Shown piece after piece: positions 46,128 to 54,569 of a stretch of DNA of 64,000 bases. Under the pieces are notes generated by a model. It worked only from the letters and a program-made list of their open reading frames with translations, made no database searches and was not told where the DNA came from. Numbering within the stretch: the first letter of the stretch is position 1; the number at the start of each line of letters is the position of its first letter. Source of the stretch: Eleftheria terrae (GTDB taxonomy: Bacteria; Pseudomonadota; Gammaproteobacteria; Burkholderiales; Burkholderiaceae_C); assembly GCF_030419005.1 (NCBI RefSeq), contig NZ_CP106952.1:372001-436000 (forward strand), written 5' to 3'. Both the position numbers and the translations under genes were made by a program.

Positions 46128-48500
46128 ATGGAAACTGGAGCGCTGCTCGTGAACAGCCTGAGCGTCGGAAGCCGGGTCGCCACCGTCTTCCAGCAGCGCC
46201 TGAAGACCGCGCAGCAGCGGTACTGGGAGCGCATCGACCCGCTCTACCGGCAGGGGCTCGCCAGCCCGGAGCTGCTGCCGGCCCTGCTCTCCGACCCACA
46301 GGGCATGCATCGCTATGCCGTCGACCTCACGCAGAGGTCGGTGCTCTTCTGGGAGACGCTGTGGAAGCGCGGCAACCACTTCATCGACCGGGCCCGCGAC
46401 GGCTTCACGCCGGTGCTGCACTTCCAGCACGAGACCGTGCTCGACGCCCGGCAGCTGGAGCGGCCGGTGAACTATGCGTTGCTGAGGATCGTGCCGCCGG
46501 CGGGCGTGACGGTGGACCCCAAGCGGCGGCCCTACCTGATCATCGACCCTCGTGCCGGCCACGGGCCCGGCATCGGCGGCTTCAAGGACGACTCGGAGGT
46601 GGGTGTGGTCCTCAGGGCCGGGCACGCGGTGTACTTCGTGATCTTCTTTCGGGACCCGCAGCCCGGGCAGACGCTGCTCGATGTCTGTGCCGCGGAACAG
46701 CTGTTCCTGAAGAAGGTGCGCAGCCTGCACCCCGACAGCCCGAAGCCGGCCGTGGTGGGCAACTGCCAGGGCGGCTGGGCGGCCATGATGCTGGCGGTGG
46801 CCGACCCCGAAGACACCGGGCCCATCGTCATCAACGGCGCGCCCATGTCCTACTGGAGCGGCTCGTGGAGCGAGGGCGAGGGCGACAACCCGATGCGGTA
46901 CGCCGCCGGCATGCAGGGCGGCACCTGGCTGGCATCGCTGGCGGCCGACCTGGGCAATGGCGTCTTCGACGGTGCCCATCTGGTGCAGAACTTCGAGAAC
47001 CTCAATCCCGCCAACAGCTTCTGGGACAAGTACTACCACCTGCTCGACAAGGCGGATACCGAATCGCCGCGCTTCCTCGATTTCGAACGCTGGTGGGGCG
47101 GCTACTACCTGATGAACCGCGAGGAGATCGAGTGGATCGCCAGTCGCCTGTTTGTCGGCAACCGGCTCTGGTCCGGCGACACCGGGTCCGCCGGCGCGCC
47201 CGGCTTCGACCTGCGTAGCATCCGATCGCCCATCATTCTCTTCGCATCGATGGGGGACAACATCACGCCGCCGCAGCAGGCCTTCAACTGGGTGCTGGAC
47301 GTCTACGGCAGCACCGAGGAGATCAAGGCGCGCGGGCAGGTCATCGTCGGCCTCAAGCACGAGAGCATCGGACACCTGGGCATCTTCGTCTCCAGCAAGG
47401 TCGCGCTCAAGGAACATGCGCAGATCGTCTCGGTGCTCAAGAGCATCGAGCGGCTGCCGCCGGGCCTCTACAGCATGTCCATCATCGAGGGCCAGGTGCC
47501 GGGCGACCCCGAGGCGCACCGGGTCGAGTTCCAGGAGCGCCGGCTGGAGGACATCGCCGCCAAGCTCAATCGCTACCAGCGGGTGGACGAGCGGCCCTTC
47601 GAGGCCGTCGCGGCCGTCTCCGGCTTCAACCAGCGTGCCTACGAGCTGTTCCTGCAGCCCGTCGTGCAATCGCTGTCCAACGATGCGTCGGCACGCTGGC
47701 TCCAGCTCTGGCATCCGTTGCGGGTCCAGAACTGGAGCGTGTCGAGGCTCAACCCCTGGCTGTCATGGGTGGCTCCGGCGGCCGAGCAGGCCAGGGCGCA
47801 GCGCGCGCGGGTGCCCGACGACCATCCCTGGCGGCAGATGGAGCATTGGTCGGCGCAGTGCATCAGTGCCTCGCTCGACCACTGGCGCGCAGTGCGTGAC
47901 GCTGCCACCGAAGCCACCTTCTTCTCCGTCTATGCCCCGCTGTTTGCGCTGTGCCTCGGCGGCAAGCAGGAGAACCGCGGCCTGCCACCCGCGGCGCAGC
48001 GCGACCCCAGGGAGCTGCCCGTGGTCAGGCAAGCGCTGGACGGCATCGCCGAAGGCGGCTACGCCGAAGCCCTCGCCCGGGTGGCTGCGTTGCTGGCCGA
48101 AGGCAAGGCACCACTGCCGCTGTCCCGCGTGGAAATGCGCAGCGAGCTGATGGACACCTATGCGGAGTACCTGCCCGCTCTCTCGCCACACCGTTGGCGC
48201 AGCATCCGCGGCGTGCAGGACATCATCGCCCGGCTCGAACCCGAGCGGGCACTCGCCACGTTGCCCACCCTTCTCTCGCACGCCGACGACCGCATCCGCC
48301 TGCTCACGCTGCTCGACATGCTGAGCACCGACCGGCGTGTCCTCGGAGCGCAGCCGACGCCGCCGCAGCTGGAGATGCTGGACCGCATCCGGGCCCTGCT
48401 CGTCGAAGCCAAGTCGACGCGCCGCCGCGTGGCGTCCGGCTCGGCTGCCGTGCAACCCCTCGCCGCCTCTACGCAGCCCTGCATGAAAGAAGGCCAATGA
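46128..48500 (+). CDS. DUF3141 protein, PHA-synthase-like alpha/beta hydrolase
   Basis: A 790-residue cytoplasmic protein of the DUF3141 family. The centre (about 130-430) is an alpha/beta-hydrolase core related to polyhydroxyalkanoate synthases: RPYLIIDPRAGHGPGIGGFKDD, VYFVIFFRDPQPGQT, and a lipase-like box VVGNCQGGWAAMM with Cys213 as nucleophile, the residue type used by PhaC. A late SPIILFASMGDNITPPQQAFNWV holds the expected acid, and VGLKHESIGHLGIF the histidine. The rest is a long helical C-terminal region. GCGGAGG precedes the ATG. First gene of a nine-gene run; overlaps the next start. Activity on acyl-CoA or polyester is inferred from family and context. Confidence 0.85.
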   Translation: METGALLVNSLSVGSRVATVFQQRLKTAQQRYWERIDPLYRQGLASPELLPALLSDPQGMHRYAVDLTQRSVLFWETLWKRGNHFIDRARDGFTPVLHFQHETVLDARQLERPVNYALLRIVPPAGVTVDPKRRPYLIIDPRAGHGPGIGGFKDDSEVGVVLRAGHAVYFVIFFRDPQPGQTLLDVCAAEQLFLKKVRSLHPDSPKPAVVGNCQGGWAAMMLAVADPEDTGPIVINGAPMSYWSGSWSEGEGDNPMRYAAGMQGGTWLASLAADLGNGVFDGAHLVQNFENLNPANSFWDKYYHLLDKADTESPRFLDFERWWGGYYLMNREEIEWIASRLFVGNRLWSGDTGSAGAPGFDLRSIRSPIILFASMGDNITPPQQAFNWVLDVYGSTEEIKARGQVIVGLKHESIGHLGIFVSSKVALKEHAQIVSVLKSIERLPPGLYSMSIIEGQVPGDPEAHRVEFQERRLEDIAAKLNRYQRVDERPFEAVAAVSGFNQRAYELFLQPVVQSLSNDASARWLQLWHPLRVQNWSVSRLNPWLSWVAPAAEQARAQRARVPDDHPWRQMEHWSAQCISASLDHWRAVRDAATEATFFSVYAPLFALCLGGKQENRGLPPAAQRDPRELPVVRQALDGIAEGGYAEALARVAALLAEGKAPLPLSRVEMRSELMDTYAEYLPALSPHRWRSIRGVQDIIARLEPERALATLPTLLSHADDRIRLLTLLDMLSTDRRVLGAQPTPPQLEMLDRIRALLVEAKSTRRRVASGSAAVQPLAASTQPCMKEGQ

Positions 48501-49435
48501 ACACCAAGCATGCAAAGTACCAGCGCCTGATCGCCCGTTGCCGCGACCTGGCTCCCACACCGACAGCTGTGGTCTATCCCTGCGACCGCAGCTCGCTGGA
48601 AGGTGCGCTGGAAGCGGCGGAGCTCGGCCTGATCGAGCCCATCCTGGTCGGGCCACGGGCGCAGATCGAAGCGGTGGCCCGTACCTTTGGCGCCGACATC
48701 TCGGCCTGCCGCGTGGTCGAGGCGCCCTACAGCGCCGCCGCGGCGGCGGCCGCTGTCCAGCTGGTGCGTGAAGGCCAGGCCGAGGCGCTCATGAAGGGCT
48801 GCCTGCACACCGACGAGCTGATGGCCGCTGTCGTGAAGCGCGATGCCGGACTGCGGACCGCCCGGCGGGTCAGCCACTGTTTCGTGATGGACGTGCCGAG
48901 CTACGAGAACGCACTCATCATCACCGATGCGGCGGTCAACATCGCACCCACCCTGGATGAAAAGGCCGACATCCTGCAGAACGCCATCGACCTGGCGCAC
49001 GTCCTGCAGATCGAGGACGTCAGGGTGGCCATCCTCTCCGCGATGGAGACGGTCAGCGCCAAGGTCCCGTCCACCGTGGAGGCGGCCGCCCTGTGCAAGA
49101 TGGTGGACCGCCACCAGATCACCGGCGCGCGGGTCGATGGCCCGCTGGCCCTCGACAATGCGATCAGCCTGGAAGCTGCCCGGGTGAAGCAGATCGACTC
49201 GCCGGTGGTCGGCCATGCCAACGTCCTGCTGGTGCCGGACCTCGAGGCGGGCAACCTGCTGGCGAAGAGCCTGTCTTTCCTGGCCGAGGCCGATGCGGCC
49301 GGCATCGTCCTTGGCGCCCGCGTTCCCATCATCCTGACGAGCCGGGCCGATTCGGTGACGACGCGGCTGGCATCCTGCGCGGTCGCCACCTTGGTGGCGA
49401 CCGCGCAGCGCCAGGGCTCCAAGATGCTCGGGTGA
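48497..49435 (+). CDS. pta: phosphate acetyl/butyryltransferase
   Basis: A 312-residue phosphotransacylase (PTA_PTB family) that exchanges acyl groups between CoA and phosphate. Recognisable parts: IEPILVGPRAQIEAVA, EGQAEALMKGCLHTDELMAAV, VSHCFVMDVPSYENALIITDAAVNIAP, DNAISLEAARVKQIDSPVVGHANVLLVPDLEAGNLLAKSLSFL and LTSRADSVTTRLASCAVA. It is the short catalytic form, without the long regulatory N-terminus of E. coli Pta. The ATG overlaps the previous stop, and acetate kinase follows four bases later. The pair makes ATP from acyl-CoA or, in reverse, activates the acid. Confidence 0.92.
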   Translation: MNTKHAKYQRLIARCRDLAPTPTAVVYPCDRSSLEGALEAAELGLIEPILVGPRAQIEAVARTFGADISACRVVEAPYSAAAAAAAVQLVREGQAEALMKGCLHTDELMAAVVKRDAGLRTARRVSHCFVMDVPSYENALIITDAAVNIAPTLDEKADILQNAIDLAHVLQIEDVRVAILSAMETVSAKVPSTVEAAALCKMVDRHQITGARVDGPLALDNAISLEAARVKQIDSPVVGHANVLLVPDLEAGNLLAKSLSFLAEADAAGIVLGARVPIILTSRADSVTTRLASCAVATLVATAQRQGSKMLG

Positions 49436-49439
49436 CGCC

Positions 49440-50639
49440 ATGGCCGACCTGATCCTCGTCCTCAACGCCGGCTCGTCCAGCATCAAGTTCAGCGCCTTCG
49501 CCGCCGACACCGTCGCCTTGCAGCTGATGCTGCGCGGCCAGATCGAGGGGCTGCATACCGCGCCGCGCTTCACCGCCTTCGATCCGCAAGGCACCGCGGT
49601 GGCATCCCGCCTCTGGCCACACGGCACGGCGCTTGGCCACGACGGCGCCATCAGCCACCTGGCCGGCTTCCTGCGGGCCCACCTCAGCCAGCACGACCTG
49701 GTGGCCGTCGGCCACCGTGTGGCGCATGGCGGCACCCGGTTCAAGCGCTCCACGATCGTCACGCCCGATGTCAGCGAGGCACTCGAGAAACTCGTGCCGC
49801 TGGCGCCCCTGCACCAGCCGCATAACCTGCGGTCCATCGACCTGCTTGCCAAGCTGCGGCCGGAGTTGCTGCAGGTGGCTTGCTTCGACACCGGCTTTCA
49901 TTGTGTCCAGCCGGAGGTGGCCCAGGCCTTCGCGCTGCCAACCTCCATCACCGATGCCGGCGTGCGGCGCTATGGATTCCACGGCCTGTCCTACGAATAC
50001 ATCGCCGGCGAGCTGCCTCGCCTGGATGCCCGGGCCGCCTGCGGGCGCACCGTGGTGGCCCACCTGGGCAGCGGCAGCAGCATGTGCGCGATGGTGGCCG
50101 GGCAGAGCCGCGCCTCCACGATGGGGTTCACCGCGCTCGACGGGCTGCCCATGGGAACGAGGAGCGGCTCCCTCGACCCCGGCGTCATCCTGTACCTGCT
50201 CAACGAACTGCGCATGGACGCGGCCTCGATCGAGAACCTGCTCTACCGCCGGTCCGGCCTGCTTGGCGTCTCGGGCATCTCCAGCGACATGCGGGTGCTG
50301 CTGGGCAGCGAGGAACCGCGGGCGCGCTTCGCGGTGGACCTCTACCTGTACCGCATCGGGCGCGAGCTGGGCTCGCTGGTCGCGGCGGCCGGCGGACTCG
50401 ATGCCATCGTCTTCACCGGCGGCATCGGGGAACACAGTGCACTGATCCGCGCCCGCGCCTGCCTGGGTGCCCGCTGGCTCGGCGTGGAGCTGGACGCGGT
50501 GGCCAACCAGAACGACGCCTCGTGCATCAGCAGCCGTGCCAGTCGGGTGGCCGTCTGGGTGATTCCGACCCATGAGGAACTCGTCATCGCCCGCCACACC
50601 CGCGACCTCCTGTCCACCATCCAGGGACCGCAACCATGA
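49440..50639 (+). CDS. ackA: acetate kinase
   Basis: A 399-residue acetate kinase. Motifs: LNAGSSSIKFSAF at the N-terminus, VGHRVAHGG, FDTGFHCVQPEVAQAFALP, YGFHGLSYEYIAGELP, VVAHLGSGSSMCAMVAGQSRASTMGFTALDGLPMGTRSG, and FTGGIGEHSALIRARA. It phosphorylates acetate or propionate, or makes ATP from the acyl phosphate. Together with the preceding Pta it forms a PTA-ACK pathway. The stop overlaps the next start (ATGA at 50636-50639). Confidence 0.94.
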   Translation: MADLILVLNAGSSSIKFSAFAADTVALQLMLRGQIEGLHTAPRFTAFDPQGTAVASRLWPHGTALGHDGAISHLAGFLRAHLSQHDLVAVGHRVAHGGTRFKRSTIVTPDVSEALEKLVPLAPLHQPHNLRSIDLLAKLRPELLQVACFDTGFHCVQPEVAQAFALPTSITDAGVRRYGFHGLSYEYIAGELPRLDARAACGRTVVAHLGSGSSMCAMVAGQSRASTMGFTALDGLPMGTRSGSLDPGVILYLLNELRMDAASIENLLYRRSGLLGVSGISSDMRVLLGSEEPRARFAVDLYLYRIGRELGSLVAAAGGLDAIVFTGGIGEHSALIRARACLGARWLGVELDAVANQNDASCISSRASRVAVWVIPTHEELVIARHTRDLLSTIQGPQP

Positions 50640-51418
50640 GCACACACCCGCGTTTCCCCTTGCTCCAGGATGCCAAGGCCTTGATATGCGGCGTCGCCAA
50701 CGAGCACTCCATTGCCTACGGCTGTGCCAAGGCCTTCCATGACCTGGGCGCTGACCTGGCGATCACCTATGCGAACGAGAAGTCGCGGCAGCATGTCGCG
50801 CCGCTGGCCCGGGCGCTATCGGCGTCCCTGCTGCTGCCGATGGACGTGTCGCGGCCGGAGCAGGTGGAGGCCGTCTTCCAGCAGATCGGCACCGCCTGGG
50901 GCCGGCTCGACGTGCTGGTTCATTCGATCGCCTGGGCTCCCAAGGAAGACCTCCAGGGCGGCCTGCTCAACTGCTCGGCCGAGGGCTTCGGCCAGGCGAT
51001 GGACATCTCCTGCCACTCGTTCGTGCGGTTGGCGCGGCATGCGGCTCCGCTGATGAAGGACGGCGGGACGCTGTTCGCCATGAGTTTCCACGGCGCCTCC
51101 CGGGTGGTGGAGAACTACAACGTGATGGGCCCCGTGAAGGCCGCGCTGGAAGCCTGCGCCCGGTATCTCGCCCATGAACTGGGGCCGCGCGGCATCCGCG
51201 TGCACACGATATCGCCGGGGCCCCTCAAGACACGGGCGGCCTCGGGCCTCAAGGACTTCGACGAGATGCTGCAGGCCGCAGCGCGGCGAGCACCGATCGG
51301 GGAGCTGGCCGACATCACCGACGTCGGCTTCACCTGTGCATTTCTCGCCAGCCCCGAGGCGCGCCGGCTGTCGGGCGAGACGATCTTCGTCGATGGCGGC
51401 GTGCACATCATGGGTTGA
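50636..51418 (+). CDS. fabI: FabI-type enoyl-[ACP] reductase
   Basis: A 260-residue SDR-type enoyl reductase. FabI marks: ALICGVANEHSIAYGCAKAFHDLGADLAITY, VHSIAWAPKEDLQGGLLNCS, the catalytic Tyr161-x6-Lys168 (YNVMGPVK), ISPGPLKTRAASGLKDFDEML, and DGGVHIMG. The residue aligned with E. coli Tyr146 is Phe (MSFHG), a difference from housekeeping FabI. This and its operon context suggest a specialised copy, not the main fatty-acid enzyme. Substrate preference is unknown. Start overlaps the acetate kinase stop. Confidence 0.9.
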   Translation: MSTHPRFPLLQDAKALICGVANEHSIAYGCAKAFHDLGADLAITYANEKSRQHVAPLARALSASLLLPMDVSRPEQVEAVFQQIGTAWGRLDVLVHSIAWAPKEDLQGGLLNCSAEGFGQAMDISCHSFVRLARHAAPLMKDGGTLFAMSFHGASRVVENYNVMGPVKAALEACARYLAHELGPRGIRVHTISPGPLKTRAASGLKDFDEMLQAAARRAPIGELADITDVGFTCAFLASPEARRLSGETIFVDGGVHIMG

Positions 51419-51446
51419 CCCCGCACTTCCTAAAGGAGACACCGAC

Positions 51447-51704
51447 ATGACCCGCCTATTGCTCGGGAACATCCGTAGCGGCACGACAAGTGAAGAAATC
51501 AGGAAGTTCCTGGCCAAGTACGGTTTCCCGCCCATCGAGTGCATCGAGCACCTGGTCGGCGACGACGCCAGGTCGGCCGCCGTCCTCACCTTCAAGGACG
51601 TCAACCAGGACGTGCTGCAGCGGCTGAAGCCCAGGATCCATTCGGTGTACTGGAAGAACCGAAAGATCACCGCCCAGGTGCTCACCAGCAACTTCTACGG
51701 CTGA
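51447..51704 (+). CDS. small RRM-like RNA-binding protein
   Basis: An 85-residue protein that fits one RNA-recognition motif: RLLLGNIRSGTTSEEIRKFL (RNP2-like first strand and helix) and SAAVLTFKDVNQDVLQRL (RNP1-like third strand), ending NRKITAQVL. The aromatic residues of a full RNP1 are partly replaced, so RNA binding is not assured. AAAGGAGA lies at proper distance before the ATG. It sits between FabI and an unknown gene in the same run (28 and 24 bases away). An RRM protein in such a metabolic operon is unusual and could act in post-transcriptional control. Confidence 0.75.
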   Translation: MTRLLLGNIRSGTTSEEIRKFLAKYGFPPIECIEHLVGDDARSAAVLTFKDVNQDVLQRLKPRIHSVYWKNRKITAQVLTSNFYG

Positions 51705-51728
51705 CACGGCCGAGCAAGGAGTGGTCGC

Positions 51729-52748
51729 ATGCGATTCTTCAACTGGTGGGGCCGCCGCGAGCTGCCGGAGGGCGCCCAGCGGCACGACCTGGACGAGGCG
51801 CTGGAACGGGTCATCCGCGTGGTGCCGCGGCTGCGCGCCGCCAGCGGCTGCCGTGCCCGGCTGGCACCGGCACTCGCGACGGCGCTGGCGGACCTCGAGG
51901 CCCTGGTCGCCAGCCTGCCCGATCCGGCCGAGCTCGATGCGGCGAGCTGGAGCACCGATCCTCGCATCCGGGCCTTCTTTGCGTCACCGGCCGACATCCT
52001 GCTGGTTCTCAGTCGCTCGCCCGACGTGCGTGATTTCCTCGCCGGGACGACCGAGGCCAGCGACGGCTATGCGGTGCTGGCGATGACGATGGAGGAGCGC
52101 CGGCGCTTCGGCGTCGTGCAGGACGGCGAAGCAACGCTCGGCGACGTCGCTCAGACGGTGATGAGCTTCTCTGATCACCGCATCCGCGCCTGCTCGCCGA
52201 CGCTGGCCGCGTTGAAGCGGGCGATCGTGATGCAGCTGGTGGACCAGTTGGCGCTGGAAGGACTGGACCGGATGCTGGCCGGCGACGAGCGGCGCCAGGC
52301 GCTGAACCTCGAGCATGGCTTGCTCGCCGCCCGGCTGCGCCTGTTGCAGCGGCAAGGCACGGGGCTGCGATCGCTGCTCGGCGACGAGAACCCGCGGGGC
52401 GCCACCGGGCTGGCCGTCCTGCAGCAGGAGATCGAGGCCAATGCGAGCGAGCTGCAGGCATTGGGGCCCCGCAGTGCGGCACTCGAAGGACAGCTGCAGA
52501 CCATGGCCGAGGTGCTCCGCAATGCGGTGTCGCTGGTGCGGGTCTCGACACTGGCCCTGCGGCTGAACCAGATGAACGCGGTGGTGCCGCCGTACAGCGC
52601 GCAGCCATGCGAGCTGGTCGAGTTCCAGCGGGCGCGCATTCCCGGCCGTCCACCGGTGGTGCGCGCTTTTGCGCTGGTGCGCTTTTGCCGACGCGAGGTA
52701 CCCCAGCCGGAGACGCTGCTGGACGAGGTCGCGCGGTGGCTGGCGTGA
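51729..52748 (+). CDS. hypothetical helical protein in the envelope operon
   Basis: A 339-residue protein with no recognised family. No signal peptide or membrane helix. Residues about 195-280 (LLAARLRLLQRQGTG ... LQQEIEANASELQALGPRSAALEGQLQ) are likely coiled coil. The last 50 residues contain beta-type stretches (CELVEFQRARIPGRPPVVRAFALVRF). AAGGAG lies before the ATG at 51729, and the stop overlaps the GTG of the DUF3302 gene. Its place between the RRM protein and the export genes suggests a regulatory or accessory role, but nothing in its sequence proves it. Confidence 0.7.
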   Translation: MRFFNWWGRRELPEGAQRHDLDEALERVIRVVPRLRAASGCRARLAPALATALADLEALVASLPDPAELDAASWSTDPRIRAFFASPADILLVLSRSPDVRDFLAGTTEASDGYAVLAMTMEERRRFGVVQDGEATLGDVAQTVMSFSDHRIRACSPTLAALKRAIVMQLVDQLALEGLDRMLAGDERRQALNLEHGLLAARLRLLQRQGTGLRSLLGDENPRGATGLAVLQQEIEANASELQALGPRSAALEGQLQTMAEVLRNAVSLVRVSTLALRLNQMNAVVPPYSAQPCELVEFQRARIPGRPPVVRAFALVRFCRREVPQPETLLDEVARWLA

Positions 52749-53395
52749 GCCGGGGACCGGAGCTGCATCGTCCGGGCGAAGGTCGGGTGGCCTGTCGCCT
52801 GCGCGGGCGGGTGCGGGGCCGTGGCCGGAGGCTGTACGGCGCATGGCTCGTGCTGCTGCCGTCCTGGGCCCACGCCTCCTTGCTGCAGGGGGAAACGCTG
52901 GACCGGGTGGCCGACGCGGCGGCCTGGGTGGTGCTGGTGGTCGCCCCCGTCGTTGTCATCGGCCTGTTCTGGATGGTGCACATCCTGCCCGAGAAGATTG
53001 CCGAGAAGCGCAGGCATCCCCAGGTCAAGGCCATTCAGGCCCTGTGCCTGCTGTCGCTGGTGTTCGGCGGGTGGCTGTGGCCGCTGGCCATGGTGTGGGC
53101 GACGGCGAGGCCGGTGCTGCCGGCGCGCCGTGATGACGACGGCGCCGCGCCGTCACCGTTGCCCCCACCCCCGTCCGACGGAGATCCGGCGGTTGGCGAG
53201 CATGGGGCCCTGCACGCCAGGCTGACCGGCCAAGCCGAGCAGTTCGAGCAGCAACTGGCCCGCTTGCGGGCCCACCTCCGCCGCCTGGAGCAGGAGGATG
53301 CGGCGGCCGCCGACAAGCCGGGGCCAGCCGCTCAGGCGCAGTGGCGGCCGGACGACGCGGCAGCCGGCATGCCGGCCATCGATCGAAAGGGGTGA
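52745..53395 (+). CDS. DUF3302 inner-membrane protein (YiaW-like)
   Basis: A 216-residue protein whose core (about 50-125) matches DUF3302, the family of E. coli YiaW: two membrane helices (AAWVVLVVAPVVVIGLFWMVHIL and AIQALCLLSLVFGGWLWPLAMVW) with the conserved loop PEKIAEKRRHPQVKAIQ. An unusual Arg-rich N-terminus precedes it, and a long coiled-coil tail (EQFEQQLARLRAHLRRLEQED) follows. The GTG at 52745 overlaps the previous stop. YiaW-type genes sit next to an HlyD-type protein in E. coli, and the same pairing occurs here. Confidence 0.82.
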   Translation: MSRGPELHRPGEGRVACRLRGRVRGRGRRLYGAWLVLLPSWAHASLLQGETLDRVADAAAWVVLVVAPVVVIGLFWMVHILPEKIAEKRRHPQVKAIQALCLLSLVFGGWLWPLAMVWATARPVLPARRDDDGAAPSPLPPPPSDGDPAVGEHGALHARLTGQAEQFEQQLARLRAHLRRLEQEDAAAADKPGPAAQAQWRPDDAAAGMPAIDRKG

Positions 53396-53398
53396 GCG

Positions 53399-54568
53399 AT
53401 GGAACTGCTGTTCCTCATGGTGTATTCCTTCTGCGCCTGGCTGGTCTTCTTCAAGTTCAGGTGGCTGCCGTGGAACATCACCACCCAGGTGATCACCATC
53501 AGCATCCCGCTGATCCTGCTGGCCGCGGTGATTCTGTTCCTGAACATCTCGGCGCCGTCCACCGCCGATGTCAGGGTGATCAACTATTCAGTGCAGATCG
53601 TGCCCCGCGTCACCGGCCGCGTGATCGAGGTCGGCGTCGAGGCGAACCGGCCGATCCGCAAGGGGATGGTGCTGTTCCGCATCGACCCCGAGCCGTTCCG
53701 CTTCCGGCTGCAAGCCGCCCGGGCCGCCGTCGCCCAGGCGCGTGCCAAGTTGATCGGCTCGCAGGCCAACCAGAGCAGCTATGAAGAACAGCTGAAGGAG
53801 GCGCAGGCCAAGCGTGGCGCGGTGAGCGCGAAGCTGGAGCTTGCCAGGATGCGGGTGCGGCAATACCTGGCACTGGCGGCGACCGGTGCCGGGCCGCGCT
53901 TCGACCTCGAGCAGGCGCAGGCGGAGGTGCAGGGCCTCCATGGCGAGTTGGCCGCCCTCGATGCGGCCACCGCACAGGCGCGCGTGAAGACCAGGGCCAG
54001 GACGGCCGACGGCGAGCAGGACGAGGTCGCCCGGGTCAGGGCCGAGATCGCCCAGGCCGAGGCCCAGCTCGCAGAGGCCCAGTGGGAGCTCGACCAGACC
54101 ACCGTGGTCGCACCGGCCGATGGCAGCGTGGTGAACCTGCAGCTGCGCGTCGGCCAGGTGGCCAGCCAGCTGGTGATGTCGCCGGTCATGCTCTTCATCG
54201 AGAACACCCAGTGGGTGCTGGCCTTCTATGCCCAGAACGAAGTGCGCGAGGTGGGCACCGGCCAGGAGGCGGAGATCGCCATGCGGATGTACCCGGGCCG
54301 CATCATCAAGTGCCGGGTGGACTCGGTGATCTGGGCCACCTCGGGCGGTCAGGTTCCGATCGGCGGCAACCTGCCCGACCTGCCGATGCTCGCCGCGGGC
54401 AGGCTGGCGGTGCGCTTGCGCCCGGTGGATGCGGACGTGTTCCTTGCGGCAGGCGCGCGCGGCAGCGGCGCCATCTACACCGACTATGTGGTGTTCCTGC
54501 ACATGGTGCGCAAGGTCTTCATCCGCGTGCAAAGCAAGCTGGACTGGCTGGTCCTGAAACTGCACTGA
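53399..54568 (+). CDS. HlyD-family membrane fusion protein (YiaV-like)
   Basis: A 389-residue periplasmic adaptor. One N-terminal membrane anchor (VITISIPLILLAAVILFLNI) is followed by the lipoyl/barrel halves (VQIVPRVTGRVIEVGVEANRPIRKG ... VVAPADGSVVNLQLRVGQVAS) and a long alpha-hairpin between them (AARAAVAQARAKLIGS ... AEAQLAEAQWELDQT). This layout matches EmrA/YiaV adaptors. The partner inner-membrane component should be the DUF3302 protein, and the outer partner the TolC-like lipoprotein one base downstream. No classical pump (MFS/RND) lies in the run, so energy and substrate are unknown. Confidence 0.92.
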   Translation: MELLFLMVYSFCAWLVFFKFRWLPWNITTQVITISIPLILLAAVILFLNISAPSTADVRVINYSVQIVPRVTGRVIEVGVEANRPIRKGMVLFRIDPEPFRFRLQAARAAVAQARAKLIGSQANQSSYEEQLKEAQAKRGAVSAKLELARMRVRQYLALAATGAGPRFDLEQAQAEVQGLHGELAALDAATAQARVKTRARTADGEQDEVARVRAEIAQAEAQLAEAQWELDQTTVVAPADGSVVNLQLRVGQVASQLVMSPVMLFIENTQWVLAFYAQNEVREVGTGQEAEIAMRMYPGRIIKCRVDSVIWATSGGQVPIGGNLPDLPMLAAGRLAVRLRPVDADVFLAAGARGSGAIYTDYVVFLHMVRKVFIRVQSKLDWLVLKLH

Positions 54569-54569
54569 C

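Noticed and set aside
45804..47714. Continuation of the DUF3943 frame far upstream on the minus strand
   Set aside because: The extension runs antisense through the DUF3141 gene. A well-placed ribosome site supports the start at 45803.
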